Shown here in pieces: positions 42,998-51,822 of a stretch of DNA of 64,000 bases. Numbering within the stretch: the first letter of the stretch is position 1; every line of letters begins with the position of its first letter. This DNA is from Bacteroidia bacterium (GTDB taxonomy: Bacteria > Bacteroidota > Bacteroidia > Cytophagales > Cyclobacteriaceae). Below the pieces are notes generated by a model that was given only the letters and a program-made list of their open reading frames with translations, was not told the origin of the DNA and made no database searches. The stretch is taken from NCBI GenBank assembly GCA_030432655.1, contig JAUILA010000004.1:62001-126000 (forward strand), given 5' to 3'. The translations under genes were made by a program, and so were the position numbers.

Positions 42998-42999
42998 AA

Positions 43000-44520
43000 T
43001 TATTTTTCTATTTCTTTCAATTCAAGGTTTATATTTTTTGTCTCGGCGGTTTTCTTGAAGTTCTTTATTACCTCAATAACATCGTAATCAATGTTCTTTG
43101 AATTAGAACCGTCGATCAGGACCGAACTGTTTTCCGGCAGGTTTCTGAGTGTCAGGAGTACTGATCCCTTATTGAGGAATGAAACTTCCTCAGCCAGTTT
43201 GATATGTATTTGTTTTCCTGCCTGGCTGTCATTTTCTGAAAAATGATAAGGGGTCTTGTAGCTGTTCCGGAGAATGAAGAAAATCGAAACCAGCATACCG
43301 ATTACAATTCCCTGCAGCAGGTCGGTAAATAAGATTCCAATAATAGTGATCGAGAACGGAAGGAACTGGTCCCAGCCCAGTTTGTACATCTGAATCCATA
43401 AAGGAATTTTAGCAAGTTTATATCCGATCAGCAGGAGAATAGCTGCCAGGGCTGCCAGCGGAATCATATTCAAAATATTCGGAATAAGCACTACCGTACC
43501 CAGCAGCAGGAAACCGTGAATAATGGCGGACATTTTTGTCCGTGATCCTGATTCAATATTGGCAGAACTTCGGATAATAACAGATGTCATAGGCAGTCCA
43601 CCGAGGGCGCCGGAGAGGATGTTTCCAATACCCTGAGCCCTGAGCTCACGGTTGGTTGAGGTGATCCGTTTAAACCGGTCAAGTTTATCAGTGGCCTCAA
43701 TGCTGAGCAATGTCTCCAGACTGGCTACAATGGCAATGGTTACCGCAGAAATATACAGGTTAATGTTGCTCAGAATTGCAAAATCCGGCGTGTATAATTC
43801 TCCGAAAAAGTCCTTGGGAATAGAGACCATATGGTCAGGAGAAAGCGCCCAGGCCGGATTGTTGTTCTTAAAAAACAGACTCATACCAATTCCGGCAAGC
43901 ACAGCGATAAGTCCGCCGGGAACAATCCTGAAGAGCTTAATGCGCTTTACAGCCGGGATTTCCCAAAGGAGCATGATCCCAAGACAGATCAGGCAGATAA
44001 TTATCGCTGCCGGCTGCATATAATCGAATGACTTTGCAATTTCTGTGAAAGTATTTTCTCCGTCGGCCTGGCTGAAGTTGATGTCTCCTTCGTAATCCTG
44101 ATCAAATCCAAGTGCGTGCGGTATCTGTTTCAGAATAAGGATCAAACCGATCGCAGCCAGCATCCCTTTGATAACTGACGAAGGAAAATAGTGTGAAATT
44201 ATACCTGCTTTAGCAATTCCCAGGGCCAGTTGAATAAGTCCGGCAAGAATAACCGCCACCAGAAAGGCCTCGAATGAACCGAGGTCGGTAATGGCATTCA
44301 AAACGATAACGGTAAGTCCTGCAGCCGGACCACTGACACTAACATGCGAACCACTAAGTGCGCCGACGACGATCCCGCCAATAATTCCGGTAATAAGACC
44401 GGATACCAGCGGAGCTCCTGATGCCAGGGCAATGCCCAGGCAGAGCGGAATAGCGACAAGGAATACTACCAGGCCGGAAGGTATATCACTTCCAAAATGC
44501 TTAAATGGGTTGTTTTCCAT
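43000..44520 (-). CDS. SulP-family anion transporter (probable bicarbonate carrier)
   Basis: A 506-residue membrane protein with about 12-14 helices and a short C-terminal STAS domain (from IHIKLAEEVSFLNKGSVLL). The SulP core appears as FKHFGSDIPSGLVVFLVAIP at the N terminus, and as VSGPAAGLTVIVLNAI near residue 62. SulP proteins move sulphate, bicarbonate or other anions, often with sodium or protons. The adjacent carbonic anhydrase makes bicarbonate the best guess. A hairpin with arms CATCCC and GGGATG (44538-44556) lies in the leader, close to the start codon. Confidence 0.9.
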   Translation of the reverse strand: MENNPFKHFGSDIPSGLVVFLVAIPLCLGIALASGAPLVSGLITGIIGGIVVGALSGSHVSVSGPAAGLTVIVLNAITDLGSFEAFLVAVILAGLIQLALGIAKAGIISHYFPSSVIKGMLAAIGLILILKQIPHALGFDQDYEGDINFSQADGENTFTEIAKSFDYMQPAAIIICLICLGIMLLWEIPAVKRIKLFRIVPGGLIAVLAGIGMSLFFKNNNPAWALSPDHMVSIPKDFFGELYTPDFAILSNINLYISAVTIAIVASLETLLSIEATDKLDRFKRITSTNRELRAQGIGNILSGALGGLPMTSVIIRSSANIESGSRTKMSAIIHGFLLLGTVVLIPNILNMIPLAALAAILLLIGYKLAKIPLWIQMYKLGWDQFLPFSITIIGILFTDLLQGIVIGMLVSIFFILRNSYKTPYHFSENDSQAGKQIHIKLAEEVSFLNKGSVLLTLRNLPENSSVLIDGSNSKNIDYDVIEVIKNFKKTAETKNINLELKEIEK

Positions 44521-44537
44521 AAAGTTGATTGTTTACG

Positions 44538-44556
44538 CATCCCTATGTCCGGGATG
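44538..44556 (-). repeat. Hairpin in the SulP gene leader
   Basis: CATCCC and GGGATG flank seven bases, ending 17 bp before the SulP start codon on the minus strand. It could mask or shape the translation start region. There is no T-run after it. Confidence 0.35.
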
Positions 44557-44612
44557 AGTATGGTTAAGGTTTATTAAGTAAGATATTAAAAAAAGCGTTC
44601 CTGTCTGAATAG

Positions 44613-44957
44613 TCAGGATACTTTGGGTGGCGGGGCCAGAATTTCTAAGGCCTGCTCACGAAGGTCAGGGACTTTCAGATCCCTGATGAAATAGCCGTAA
44701 ATGTTGTTTCCTTCCTGAAAGTATTCTCCCGGTTGTAAATACGAATCACCCGGATCTTCTGCATTTTCAGAGGAATCACTGCAGGGTGCGTTTTCACCTG
44801 TCTCGGGTGCCGGTTCCGGGCAGTATTGTTCGCATTGATGTGAATCAAGTACATATGACCAAACCGTGTCAGGCAGGAAGGTCAGGGACAGGATGACACA
44901 GCATACCCTGAACAGTAACGCCGCGGGCTTTGAATTTAAACTGTTGAACTGAGTCAT
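44613..44957 (-). CDS. Small exported hypothetical protein
   Basis: A 114-residue protein with a hydrophobic N-terminal segment (ALLFRVCCVILSLTFLPDTVW, roughly residues 13-33) that serves as a signal or anchor. The mature part is acidic, with cysteines in HQCEQYCPEP and APCSDSS, and ends in a proline-rich tail. I do not recognise the family. It is 92 bp upstream of the SulP gene on the same strand. A weak hairpin overlaps its stop, with a T-run after it, so it is probably transcribed separately. Confidence 0.5.
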   Translation of the reverse strand: MTQFNSLNSKPAALLFRVCCVILSLTFLPDTVWSYVLDSHQCEQYCPEPAPETGENAPCSDSSENAEDPGDSYLQPGEYFQEGNNIYGYFIRDLKVPDLREQALEILAPPPKVS

Positions 44958-45146
44958 GTCCTGTTTGATAATTTATTTAACTGAAACCAGAATTATGGGT
45001 TTCATTATATAAAAGAAAAATAAACGTTGTGGCGATTTCGCTTTCGGCCAAAACACAAATATACCATTCTTTTACTAACCGGGGCGACACCTTTTTTGTA
45101 ATTTATACGTTTAAACATGTAAATTAGTCATTAAGTAAAGATCATT

Positions 45147-45857
45147 ATGAAAAAAGTAATTCACGAAGCCTCAAGCAGGGGTCACGCTAATCATGGATGG
45201 TTAAATTCGTATCATACATTCAGTTTTGCCAATTATTTTAATCCTGAGCGCGTTCATTTCGGAAAACTCAGGGTATTGAACGATGACATGGTTGCGCCCG
45301 GGAAGGGATTTGGCACGCATCCGCATGATAACATGGAAATTATTTCCATACCACTTGAAGGAGATCTGGAGCATAAGGACAGCATAGGAAATACGACGGT
45401 CATTCGGGAAGGTGATGTGCAGGTGATGAGTGCCGGCACCGGGGTATATCACAGTGAGTACAACAAAAATTCTGATCAGCAGGTGAAATTCCTGCAGATA
45501 TGGGTTTTTCCTGATAAGCAGAACGTCGAACCACGTTATGATCAGATCTCTATTCGTGATGTGGCAGTTCAGGATGAATTTTATCAGATTCTTTCACCCA
45601 ACACGGATGACCAGGGGGTATGGGTTCATCAGCAGGCATGGTTTCATCTCGGCGACCTTAGTGAAGGTGTAGAAACGGAATATGAATTGAAAGGAAAAGG
45701 CTCCGGATTGTATGTATTTGTACTGGAAGGAAAGGTGGAGGTAGAGGGAAGTGAACTTAACAAACGGGATGGGATGGGTATCTGGGATACCTCATCGGTT
45801 CATTTTCATGCATTGAGTCCGGCAAGAATTCTTCTGATGGAAGTTCCAATGAATTAA
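45147..45857 (+). CDS. Pirin-family protein (YhhW-type bicupin)
   Basis: A 236-residue bicupin. The N-terminal cupin carries the metal site HPHDNMEIISIPLEGDLEH near residue 57, and TGVYHSEYNKN near 100. The second cupin is shorter. The pattern and length match YhhW-type pirins, which bind iron or nickel and in some cases act as quercetin dioxygenases. The natural substrate is not evident from the neighbourhood. A strong palindromic terminator follows. Confidence 0.9.
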   Translation: MKKVIHEASSRGHANHGWLNSYHTFSFANYFNPERVHFGKLRVLNDDMVAPGKGFGTHPHDNMEIISIPLEGDLEHKDSIGNTTVIREGDVQVMSAGTGVYHSEYNKNSDQQVKFLQIWVFPDKQNVEPRYDQISIRDVAVQDEFYQILSPNTDDQGVWVHQQAWFHLGDLSEGVETEYELKGKGSGLYVFVLEGKVEVEGSELNKRDGMGIWDTSSVHFHALSPARILLMEVPMN

Positions 45858-45861
45858 AGAT

Positions 45862-45890
45862 AAAAAACCCTGCGATCGCAGGGTTTTTTT
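45862..45890 (+). terminator. Rho-independent terminator after the pirin gene
   Basis: AAAAAACCCTGCGATCGCAGGGTTTTTTT forms a perfect hairpin (arms AAAACCCTGCG and CGCAGGGTTTT) with T- and A-runs on either side. It can work in both directions and would also serve the convergent lipoprotein gene. Confidence 0.85.
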
Positions 45891-45908
45891 AAAATGACTT
45901 TCTTGGTT

Positions 45909-46646
45909 CTACCCGTTATTAATGGTGCCGGTTGAAATGTCAATTCCGTAAACCTGCCCGTTAATGGTCGCAGTGGCAGTTCCATCTCCGTTGTAGGTTA
46001 TGGTTGCATTCACCGTATAGACCCCACGGTTGGTGGTTCCGGAAAGCTGAACAGCTGCAGCGCCGCTCACGATCGAACTGGTCTCCTTGGAAATTTTTAT
46101 TTCTGTCAGCGTGTACGCAAATGTATGCGAACCGGAATACTGTTGTCCGTCCGACATGACATGGTAAGCAGATGCCCGGTTATGATTGCCATTTATAACC
46201 AATACTGGTTCCATTATCTCTGTTACTGTGAATCCACTGGTTCCTTCAAAAGTAAAGGTGAAATCAGGGGATTCCATCGCCCCGTCATAAGTTAAATTCA
46301 GGTCGACGGAAGAGGGTTGCTGTTCTGCACAGTTGAGTATCCAGCCATAATCGTAATGATACTGGTAGGAAGGAGTTTCACCGGTTTGGCTCGCATAATT
46401 AAATGTGGTGTTGTCTGTAGCACCGCAAGAAAGCTGGCGACCACCTGTAGATGCAGATGTAACTTCGTTTACCACCGTAACAGCATCCATAAAAATAGTT
46501 TGAAGTCCGCCGTCTTCAGCCAGCGATGTGGCAATCAAGTCGGCAGCCTCCTCATTCGGGATCTGGAAGTGATTTGGTTCATCTTCTTTATCACATGCTG
46601 AGAAGACCAACAGAACAGACAAAAATAGTAATGACAGGTTCTTCAT
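45909..46646 (-). CDS. Hypothetical lipoprotein
   Basis: A 245-residue lipoprotein. The signal MKNLSLLFLSVLLVFSAC has the lipobox FSAC, followed by acidic residues (DKEDEP). The mature domain is beta-rich with alternating polar and hydrophobic residues. It has two cysteines, in LSCGAT and LNCAEQ, that could pair. I do not recognise a named family. The start at 46646 is chosen over an upstream ATG at 46667 because it opens the signal. It converges with the pirin gene across a shared terminator. A 9-bp direct repeat lies upstream (46670-46688). Confidence 0.6.
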   Translation of the reverse strand: MKNLSLLFLSVLLVFSACDKEDEPNHFQIPNEEAADLIATSLAEDGGLQTIFMDAVTVVNEVTSASTGGRQLSCGATDNTTFNYASQTGETPSYQYHYDYGWILNCAEQQPSSVDLNLTYDGAMESPDFTFTFEGTSGFTVTEIMEPVLVINGNHNRASAYHVMSDGQQYSGSHTFAYTLTEIKISKETSSIVSGAAAVQLSGTTNRGVYTVNATITYNGDGTATATINGQVYGIDISTGTINNG

Positions 46647-46669
46647 GGTGATTAATTTCACGTACATAC

Positions 46670-46688
46670 CGGTTATGTGCGGTTATGT
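46670..46688 (-). repeat. Tandem 9-bp direct repeat upstream of the lipoprotein gene
   Basis: CGGTTATGT occurs twice with a 10-bp period (46670 and 46680), 24 bp before the lipoprotein start. A period of one helical turn suits a regulator site, but the region is short and the repeat may be chance. Confidence 0.35.
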
Positions 46689-46731
46689 AACCCCTGACTA
46701 CTACTGAGAATTGCGCAGGTCAGTAAGGTAT

Positions 46732-47364
46732 TCAGGTAAGGTCTGTAAAGCTTGAAATCCTGTTATTATCGAAATCAGGGGCATTCAGACTTCGGTCAAT
46801 AATCAGGTATGGCAGGTTGGCCTGAATGGCCGCGGCGATTTCGGAATCCGGATTATCCCCAATCACCAGTACCTCTTCCCGTTCCAGTTTTTCTTCCCGG
46901 AGAATGGTTTCGAAGCAATGCAGTTTTCCTCCGTCAAATATATATGGGTCATTAATTATTATTCTCCCGAAGTCACCCCGGATACCTAATGCGTCTATTT
47001 TCTTTTCCTGAACAGGTGTGGTACCTGTGGTTACCAGGTGCCGGTGGTAGGTTAAATTCAGCAGGTATGAATAGTCCGCATAGGGGCTGATATCGAATTG
47101 AAAATCCGTTCGTGAGGCAGTCGTATGGTACCGTCTGACCAGCTCTTCCGGAAATTTATACATTTGCGCCACGTCCGCCATTGGAAGTCTCCACAGGTCC
47201 GCAATAATCTGCCTGGTAGTTGTTCCGGAATATCCGTATTTCTCAAATTCCATACTATCAAAGAGCTCCCTGAAGTGGGCGGGACTAATGCTTCTGGTTG
47301 GGAAGATCGTGTCGTCAAGATCAAGGATAAGGGTGGATATGGCTGATAAGTCACGCATATACAT
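46732..47364 (-). CDS. HAD-family phosphatase, pyrimidine-nucleotidase type
   Basis: A 210-residue HAD hydrolase. Motif I is LILDLDDTIFP (nucleophile Asp14 or nearby, with DxDxT). Motif II is HLVTTGTTPVQEKKI near residue 110, and motif III/IV is VIGDNPDSEIAAAIQA near residue 165. A helical cap follows motif I. It resembles Sdt1/YjjG-type 5'-nucleotidases, but the substrate is unknown. Two ATGs six bases apart can start it. It begins 3 bp after the exonuclease stop and is the last gene of the acetate operon. Confidence 0.82.
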   Translation of the reverse strand: MYMRDLSAISTLILDLDDTIFPTRSISPAHFRELFDSMEFEKYGYSGTTTRQIIADLWRLPMADVAQMYKFPEELVRRYHTTASRTDFQFDISPYADYSYLLNLTYHRHLVTTGTTPVQEKKIDALGIRGDFGRIIINDPYIFDGGKLHCFETILREEKLEREEVLVIGDNPDSEIAAAIQANLPYLIIDRSLNAPDFDNNRISSFTDLT

Positions 47365-47367
47365 ATA

Positions 47368-47976
47368 TTAAAATCCAAGCAATGGATTTCCAGGCTTCTT
47401 TGACAATGACCTGACTGATCTGATTCCTTTTTTTTCCGCCATTCGCAACAGCTTAATAAATACAAGCGCAGTGGTCAGGGTATCACCACCCGCTGTATGC
47501 CTGCCAACCGGCCGGATTCCGAGTTTCTCCGATAAATTGTCAAGGGTTATTGGCTGATAAGGCGCTGAGCCGGCGGTTAGCCTGTGATAAAGGGTGGCGG
47601 TATCTATTTTCCGGTTTTTTAATTTTCTGTGACCATGGCGAATGCTCGCCGCATTAATCATCCCCAGGTCAAACGAGATGTGATGTCCCACAATCACGAA
47701 ATCGACACACAAATCCCGGATCAGCCTGATTCCTTCTGCTTCATTTATTTCCTGATGCAGCCCTGGTAAGAGCCCATGGATAAATGCTGACTGTTTAAAA
47801 TCGGCAAGAGGTTGTTCAATATATAATTCCTTTGCTTCCTGCAGGAGAATACGGTTTTGTCGAACCGGAAGAAAGGCGAAAGACAGGATACGATCGTTTC
47901 GCTGGTCAAGTCCGCTTGTTTCACAATCGATAACTGCGAATTGCTCATTTCCGGTCTTTTTATCCCTGAAAAACAT
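47368..47976 (-). CDS. DEDDh 3'-5' exonuclease (DnaQ-like)
   Basis: A 202-residue exonuclease domain. The DEDDh residues appear in FAVIDCETSGLD (Exo I), HHISFDLGMIN (Exo II) and RHTAGGDTLTTALVF (Exo III). It looks like the epsilon-subunit-type protein often encoded next to DUF294 proteins in acetate-related operons of other phyla. Its role there is not established. Its start shares a base with the stop of the DUF294 gene. Confidence 0.87.
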   Translation of the reverse strand: MFFRDKKTGNEQFAVIDCETSGLDQRNDRILSFAFLPVRQNRILLQEAKELYIEQPLADFKQSAFIHGLLPGLHQEINEAEGIRLIRDLCVDFVIVGHHISFDLGMINAASIRHGHRKLKNRKIDTATLYHRLTAGSAPYQPITLDNLSEKLGIRPVGRHTAGGDTLTTALVFIKLLRMAEKKGIRSVRSLSKKPGNPLLGF

Positions 47977-49859
47977 CAGGATCGTATGTAATCAAGCTGA
48001 AATCGTACGCTAAGCAATTCCTGCAATTTATTAATTGGCTCAAAGCAATTGCGAAGTAAACGCTTTTGCCGTTTATCGAGCTGGTCGATCTGAATATATC
48101 GTCCCTCGTCCCGGTTCATCAATCCGGACTTCGCCCGCAAGCGCATGATCCAGTTATAAGCTTCGGCAGCGTCAGAAAAGATGACTTCATTGGTTGTTTC
48201 CTTCTTTGCCAGCCAGCGGAAACGCTCCGCGGTGTTGGTAATTTCAAGCTGTCCGTATGAAATAGAGAGAACCCTCGCGGCATCGGATAACGGGGCCATG
48301 ACACGTGCCTTTATGTCGAATTCATGCTCATGAGATCCTTCCTTTTCCAGAATGAGTTGTTTGAAAAACCCCACGGGCGGCGGGTTTTTTGTTGCGTGGC
48401 CGGCGAGAAAATTGTGGAAAGCGCTTTCCTTCTCCAGTCCGTTCCTTATACTTTGGCGAACTTTGTCCAGCGGCTGATGGTCACCAAATTGCAGACGCAT
48501 GTCCAGAAATGTACTTGCCTGCATCAGGGACTGTTCGTCAGGGGTTTCAAACCAAAGCCGGAATTTTTCTTCCCATTCTGCCGGGGAAAGACACCAATCC
48601 GGATTTGAAGCCATCACCTGTGCAGGGCATTCCCTGAATCCGCAGTTGGTTAGTATTTCAATGACATCTTCGGCAAAACCTGGCAATTCTCTGCCAACGG
48701 AGCCATCAGCCGAATGGATAATCGCCGAATCCAGGTCGGTTCGTAATAATTGCTCCTTACGTCCCAGGCTTCCAAGCGCTACCCAGCTGACGTTTTTCCT
48801 GAAAGCTGACTGGAAATTGTTTTTTTTGCGCTCCAGGACTATCCGGATTGCCCTTGCAATGATTCCATCGTGAAGAGATGAAATGATCCCGGAAAGAATT
48901 TCTGTGGATACCTCCTGTTCGAGATATTGGCCGAGAAGTTGTTCACTTTGATCACAAATCCGGCGCAGAACCGAATTGTCAGCAGCATTACGGAGTTTTT
49001 TATTGAGAAGGGCCGGGTGGTTTTCCTGCACAGTGATCAGATCACGTTCAGAGACCATATAGATTCCTCTGGAATGCCTGGTTCCATCTGAGGTCAGGCA
49101 GATATGATGAATATTATTCTCCAGCATCAGGATCAGTAGCTCATACACCGGGATATCGACAGGGGCAGTTATAACCGGCCCGGACATAATCTCCCCGACC
49201 AATGCGTTTACCGGAACTATTCCGGTAGCTACTTTTTTGCGGAAGTCGGTATCCGTGATGATCCCGGCTGGGTGTCCGTTATCACCGGCGATGACTAAAC
49301 TGCCGATTTGATTTTCGGACATGATCTTCGCGGCTTCTGCAATGGAAGCATCCGGGGAACAGGTGATCAGTTCAGCACCGTGTACGACCTGGGATCCGAT
49401 TTGCTGCTGAACCGGTGTCTGAAAAACGGCTTTGTAGTCGGGGGCGGTGGATTGTCCCGCTGCCAGACCACGTGCAAAAAACAGGCTGATTCCGGGGTTC
49501 TCTTTAACCAGGGGTTCAAAATCATGCAAAGAGATTTCATAAATCAGGCTGGGAGAAAATATTCTTCCTTCAAGAAGGTAATTGTTTCCGGTCAGCATCG
49601 AACGAACACCCACCAGGTCCCCGGGCTCACAGGTGTCAATATGCTGATCTTCCCGGTACAGATCGACACGGCCGTCCTTCACCCAAAAGATGTGCGGCAA
49701 CGGGGCCTCACCTTCCCGGAACAACAATTCTCCCGCATCCCGGTAGGCTATTCTGACGGAGGCAGCGAGTTTTTCAAGTGCTGCCCGGGCCATCATATCA
49801 AACGGGGGAAATTCGCCGAGCTCATCGGCCACCCGTTCTATGATGGAATTATGCGCCAT
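47976..49859 (-). CDS. cNMP-binding / CBS / DUF294 nucleotidyltransferase-like protein
   Basis: A 627-residue multi-domain signalling protein. Residues about 15-130 form a cyclic-nucleotide-binding fold (LLFREGEAPLPHIFWVKDG). Residues 160-290 hold two CBS domains. Residues about 350-470 form a GlnD-like nucleotidyltransferase domain with GSLGRKEQLLRTDLDSAI, keeping the G-S and D-x-D catalytic signature. Residues 490-620 are the DUF294 C-terminal part. It is probably a sensor of nucleotides that modifies or regulates a partner. The acs gene overlaps its start by 11 bp, so a role in controlling acetate uptake or activation is a fair inference. Confidence 0.88.
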   Translation of the reverse strand: MAHNSIIERVADELGEFPPFDMMARAALEKLAASVRIAYRDAGELLFREGEAPLPHIFWVKDGRVDLYREDQHIDTCEPGDLVGVRSMLTGNNYLLEGRIFSPSLIYEISLHDFEPLVKENPGISLFFARGLAAGQSTAPDYKAVFQTPVQQQIGSQVVHGAELITCSPDASIAEAAKIMSENQIGSLVIAGDNGHPAGIITDTDFRKKVATGIVPVNALVGEIMSGPVITAPVDIPVYELLILMLENNIHHICLTSDGTRHSRGIYMVSERDLITVQENHPALLNKKLRNAADNSVLRRICDQSEQLLGQYLEQEVSTEILSGIISSLHDGIIARAIRIVLERKKNNFQSAFRKNVSWVALGSLGRKEQLLRTDLDSAIIHSADGSVGRELPGFAEDVIEILTNCGFRECPAQVMASNPDWCLSPAEWEEKFRLWFETPDEQSLMQASTFLDMRLQFGDHQPLDKVRQSIRNGLEKESAFHNFLAGHATKNPPPVGFFKQLILEKEGSHEHEFDIKARVMAPLSDAARVLSISYGQLEITNTAERFRWLAKKETTNEVIFSDAAEAYNWIMRLRAKSGLMNRDEGRYIQIDQLDKRQKRLLRNCFEPINKLQELLSVRFQLDYIRS

Positions 49860-51756
49860 TCAGTGATCCTTCCATGATTTCTTCCACAACTTCCGGGTTG
49901 AGCAGGGTGGAGGTGTCGCCCATGTTTGAGGTCTCCCCGGTTGCGATTTTACGCAGGATACGTCGCATAATCTTGCCTGAGCGGGTTTTTGGCAAGCCTG
50001 GAACAATCTGGATCAGATCAGGTTTGGCAATAGGCCCAATAATATTTTTCACTGTCTCCCTGATTTCAGCTTTCAGGTTTTCTTCTGTCCTGCCTTCCAT
50101 ATCACAAATCACATAGGCATAAATACCCTGCCCTTTGATTTCATGGGGATAACCTACCACCGCTGACTCAACCACTTTCGGGTGTTCATTTATGGCATTT
50201 TCAATTTCTGCTGTACCCATCCGGTGTCCTGATACATTAATTACATCATCCACACGACCCAGAATCCGATAATATCCGTCCTCATCTCGCTTTACACCAT
50301 CTCCGGTAAAATAATGGCCCTTGAAGCTGGCGAAGTACGTCTGTCTGCACCGTTCATGGTCGCCATAGGTGGTGCGCAGCATGGATGGCCACGGGTATTT
50401 AATACAAAGATTCCCTTCAACACTGTTGCCGGTCAGTTCATTGCCCTCATTATCCAGGATGACCGGCTGAATACCAGGAAGCGGCAATGTGGCATAAGAT
50501 GGCTTAGTAGGGGTAACGCCTGCAATTGGTGACAGGAGAATACCTCCCGTCTCTGTCTGCCACCAGGTATCAACGATCGGACATTTTCCTTTTCCGACAT
50601 GGTCATGATACCAGTGCCAGGCTTCCTCGTTGATCGGTTCGCCTACCGATCCAAGTACTTTTAGTGTTTCCAGTGAATAGGGTTCGAGCGGTTGTGTACC
50701 ATGAGCCTGAAGCGCGCGTATGGCAGTAGGCGCAGTATAAAACTGATTCACCTTATGCTTGTCGCACACCGCCCAGAATCGCCCGGGATCGGGGTAAGTT
50801 GGAACGCCCTCAAACATCACCGTCGTAGCGCCGCACAATAGCGGACCGTATACGATATAGCTGTGCCCGGTAATCCAGCCAATATCTGCTGAACACCAGT
50901 AGACATCTCCCTGGTTGTACTGGAAAACATTCTGAAAAGAATAGGCTGTGTAAACCATATATCCACCACAGGAATGTACGACCCCTTTGGGCTTACCGGT
51001 AGATCCGGAGGTGTACAGGATAAATAACATGTCTTCCGCATCCATCACTTCCGCAGAATTCTCCTCGCTGACTCCATCGATTGCCTCATGCCACCAAATG
51101 TCACGGCCATCTTTCATGGTTACCTCTTCGCCTGTACGACGTAGTACAATAACTTTTTCAATCGTTTCTGTTTTCTCCAGGGCCTCATCAACGACTTTTT
51201 TCACAGGGATGGTTTTTGCACCCCGGAAATTTCCGTCGGAGGTCAGCACCATTTTAGCCTGGCAGTCATTAATACGGTCTGAAAGTGAGGAGGCCGAAAA
51301 TCCGGCAAAAACGACGGAATGAATTGCTCCGACCCGGGCGCAGGCAAGCATGGCAACTGCAGCTTCCGGCACCATTGGCATATATATGATTATGCGGTCC
51401 CCTTTTTCAACTCCCTGTTTTTTAAGCGTATTGGCAAACTGGCAAACCATCCGGTGCAGTTCACGATATGTGATTACGCGGTGATCTTCCTCCGGATCAT
51501 TAGGCTCCCAGATAATGGCTGGTTTATCGCCGAGAATAAAGAGATGTCGCTCCAGGATATTCTCCGTGATATTAAGTTTGGCATTCTTAAACCATTCCAC
51601 CTTCGGTTCATCAAAATTCCATTCAACGACTTTATCCCAGCGTTTGTGCCAGTGAAAAGAATTGGCAATCCTGGACCAGAAGTTGGCAGGATCCTGTACG
51701 CTTCGTTGATATTCATAGATGTACCCGCTGAGGGTTTGGATTTGATTGCTCATCAT
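49849..51756 (-). CDS. acs: Acetyl-CoA synthetase
   Basis: A 635-residue ANL-family enzyme that activates acetate to acetyl-CoA with ATP. The phosphate-binding loop is YTSGSTGKPKGVVHS near residue 250, and VDTWWQTETGG near 400 is the adenylation motif. PKTRSGKIMRRILRK near the C terminus carries the lysine (Lys of SGK) whose acetylation inactivates these enzymes. It sits between the symporter and the DUF294 protein in one operon. Confidence 0.95.
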   Translation of the reverse strand: MMSNQIQTLSGYIYEYQRSVQDPANFWSRIANSFHWHKRWDKVVEWNFDEPKVEWFKNAKLNITENILERHLFILGDKPAIIWEPNDPEEDHRVITYRELHRMVCQFANTLKKQGVEKGDRIIIYMPMVPEAAVAMLACARVGAIHSVVFAGFSASSLSDRINDCQAKMVLTSDGNFRGAKTIPVKKVVDEALEKTETIEKVIVLRRTGEEVTMKDGRDIWWHEAIDGVSEENSAEVMDAEDMLFILYTSGSTGKPKGVVHSCGGYMVYTAYSFQNVFQYNQGDVYWCSADIGWITGHSYIVYGPLLCGATTVMFEGVPTYPDPGRFWAVCDKHKVNQFYTAPTAIRALQAHGTQPLEPYSLETLKVLGSVGEPINEEAWHWYHDHVGKGKCPIVDTWWQTETGGILLSPIAGVTPTKPSYATLPLPGIQPVILDNEGNELTGNSVEGNLCIKYPWPSMLRTTYGDHERCRQTYFASFKGHYFTGDGVKRDEDGYYRILGRVDDVINVSGHRMGTAEIENAINEHPKVVESAVVGYPHEIKGQGIYAYVICDMEGRTEENLKAEIRETVKNIIGPIAKPDLIQIVPGLPKTRSGKIMRRILRKIATGETSNMGDTSTLLNPEVVEEIMEGSLNGA

Positions 51757-51822
51757 GGTGCAGTTCGATATTTAGTAATTCCTACTAAAGTTACGAATTC
51801 TGCGAAATGCAACCATATTCCG

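Noticed and set aside
44590-44618. Weak hairpin overlapping the stop of the small exported protein as a terminator
   Set aside because: The stem has a mismatch and the T-run is several bases away; too weak to list as a terminator.
51808-51814. TGCAACC as a second ECF-type promoter
   Set aside because: It points to the plus strand between two minus-strand genes, has no GTC at 16-17 bases and leads to no gene.
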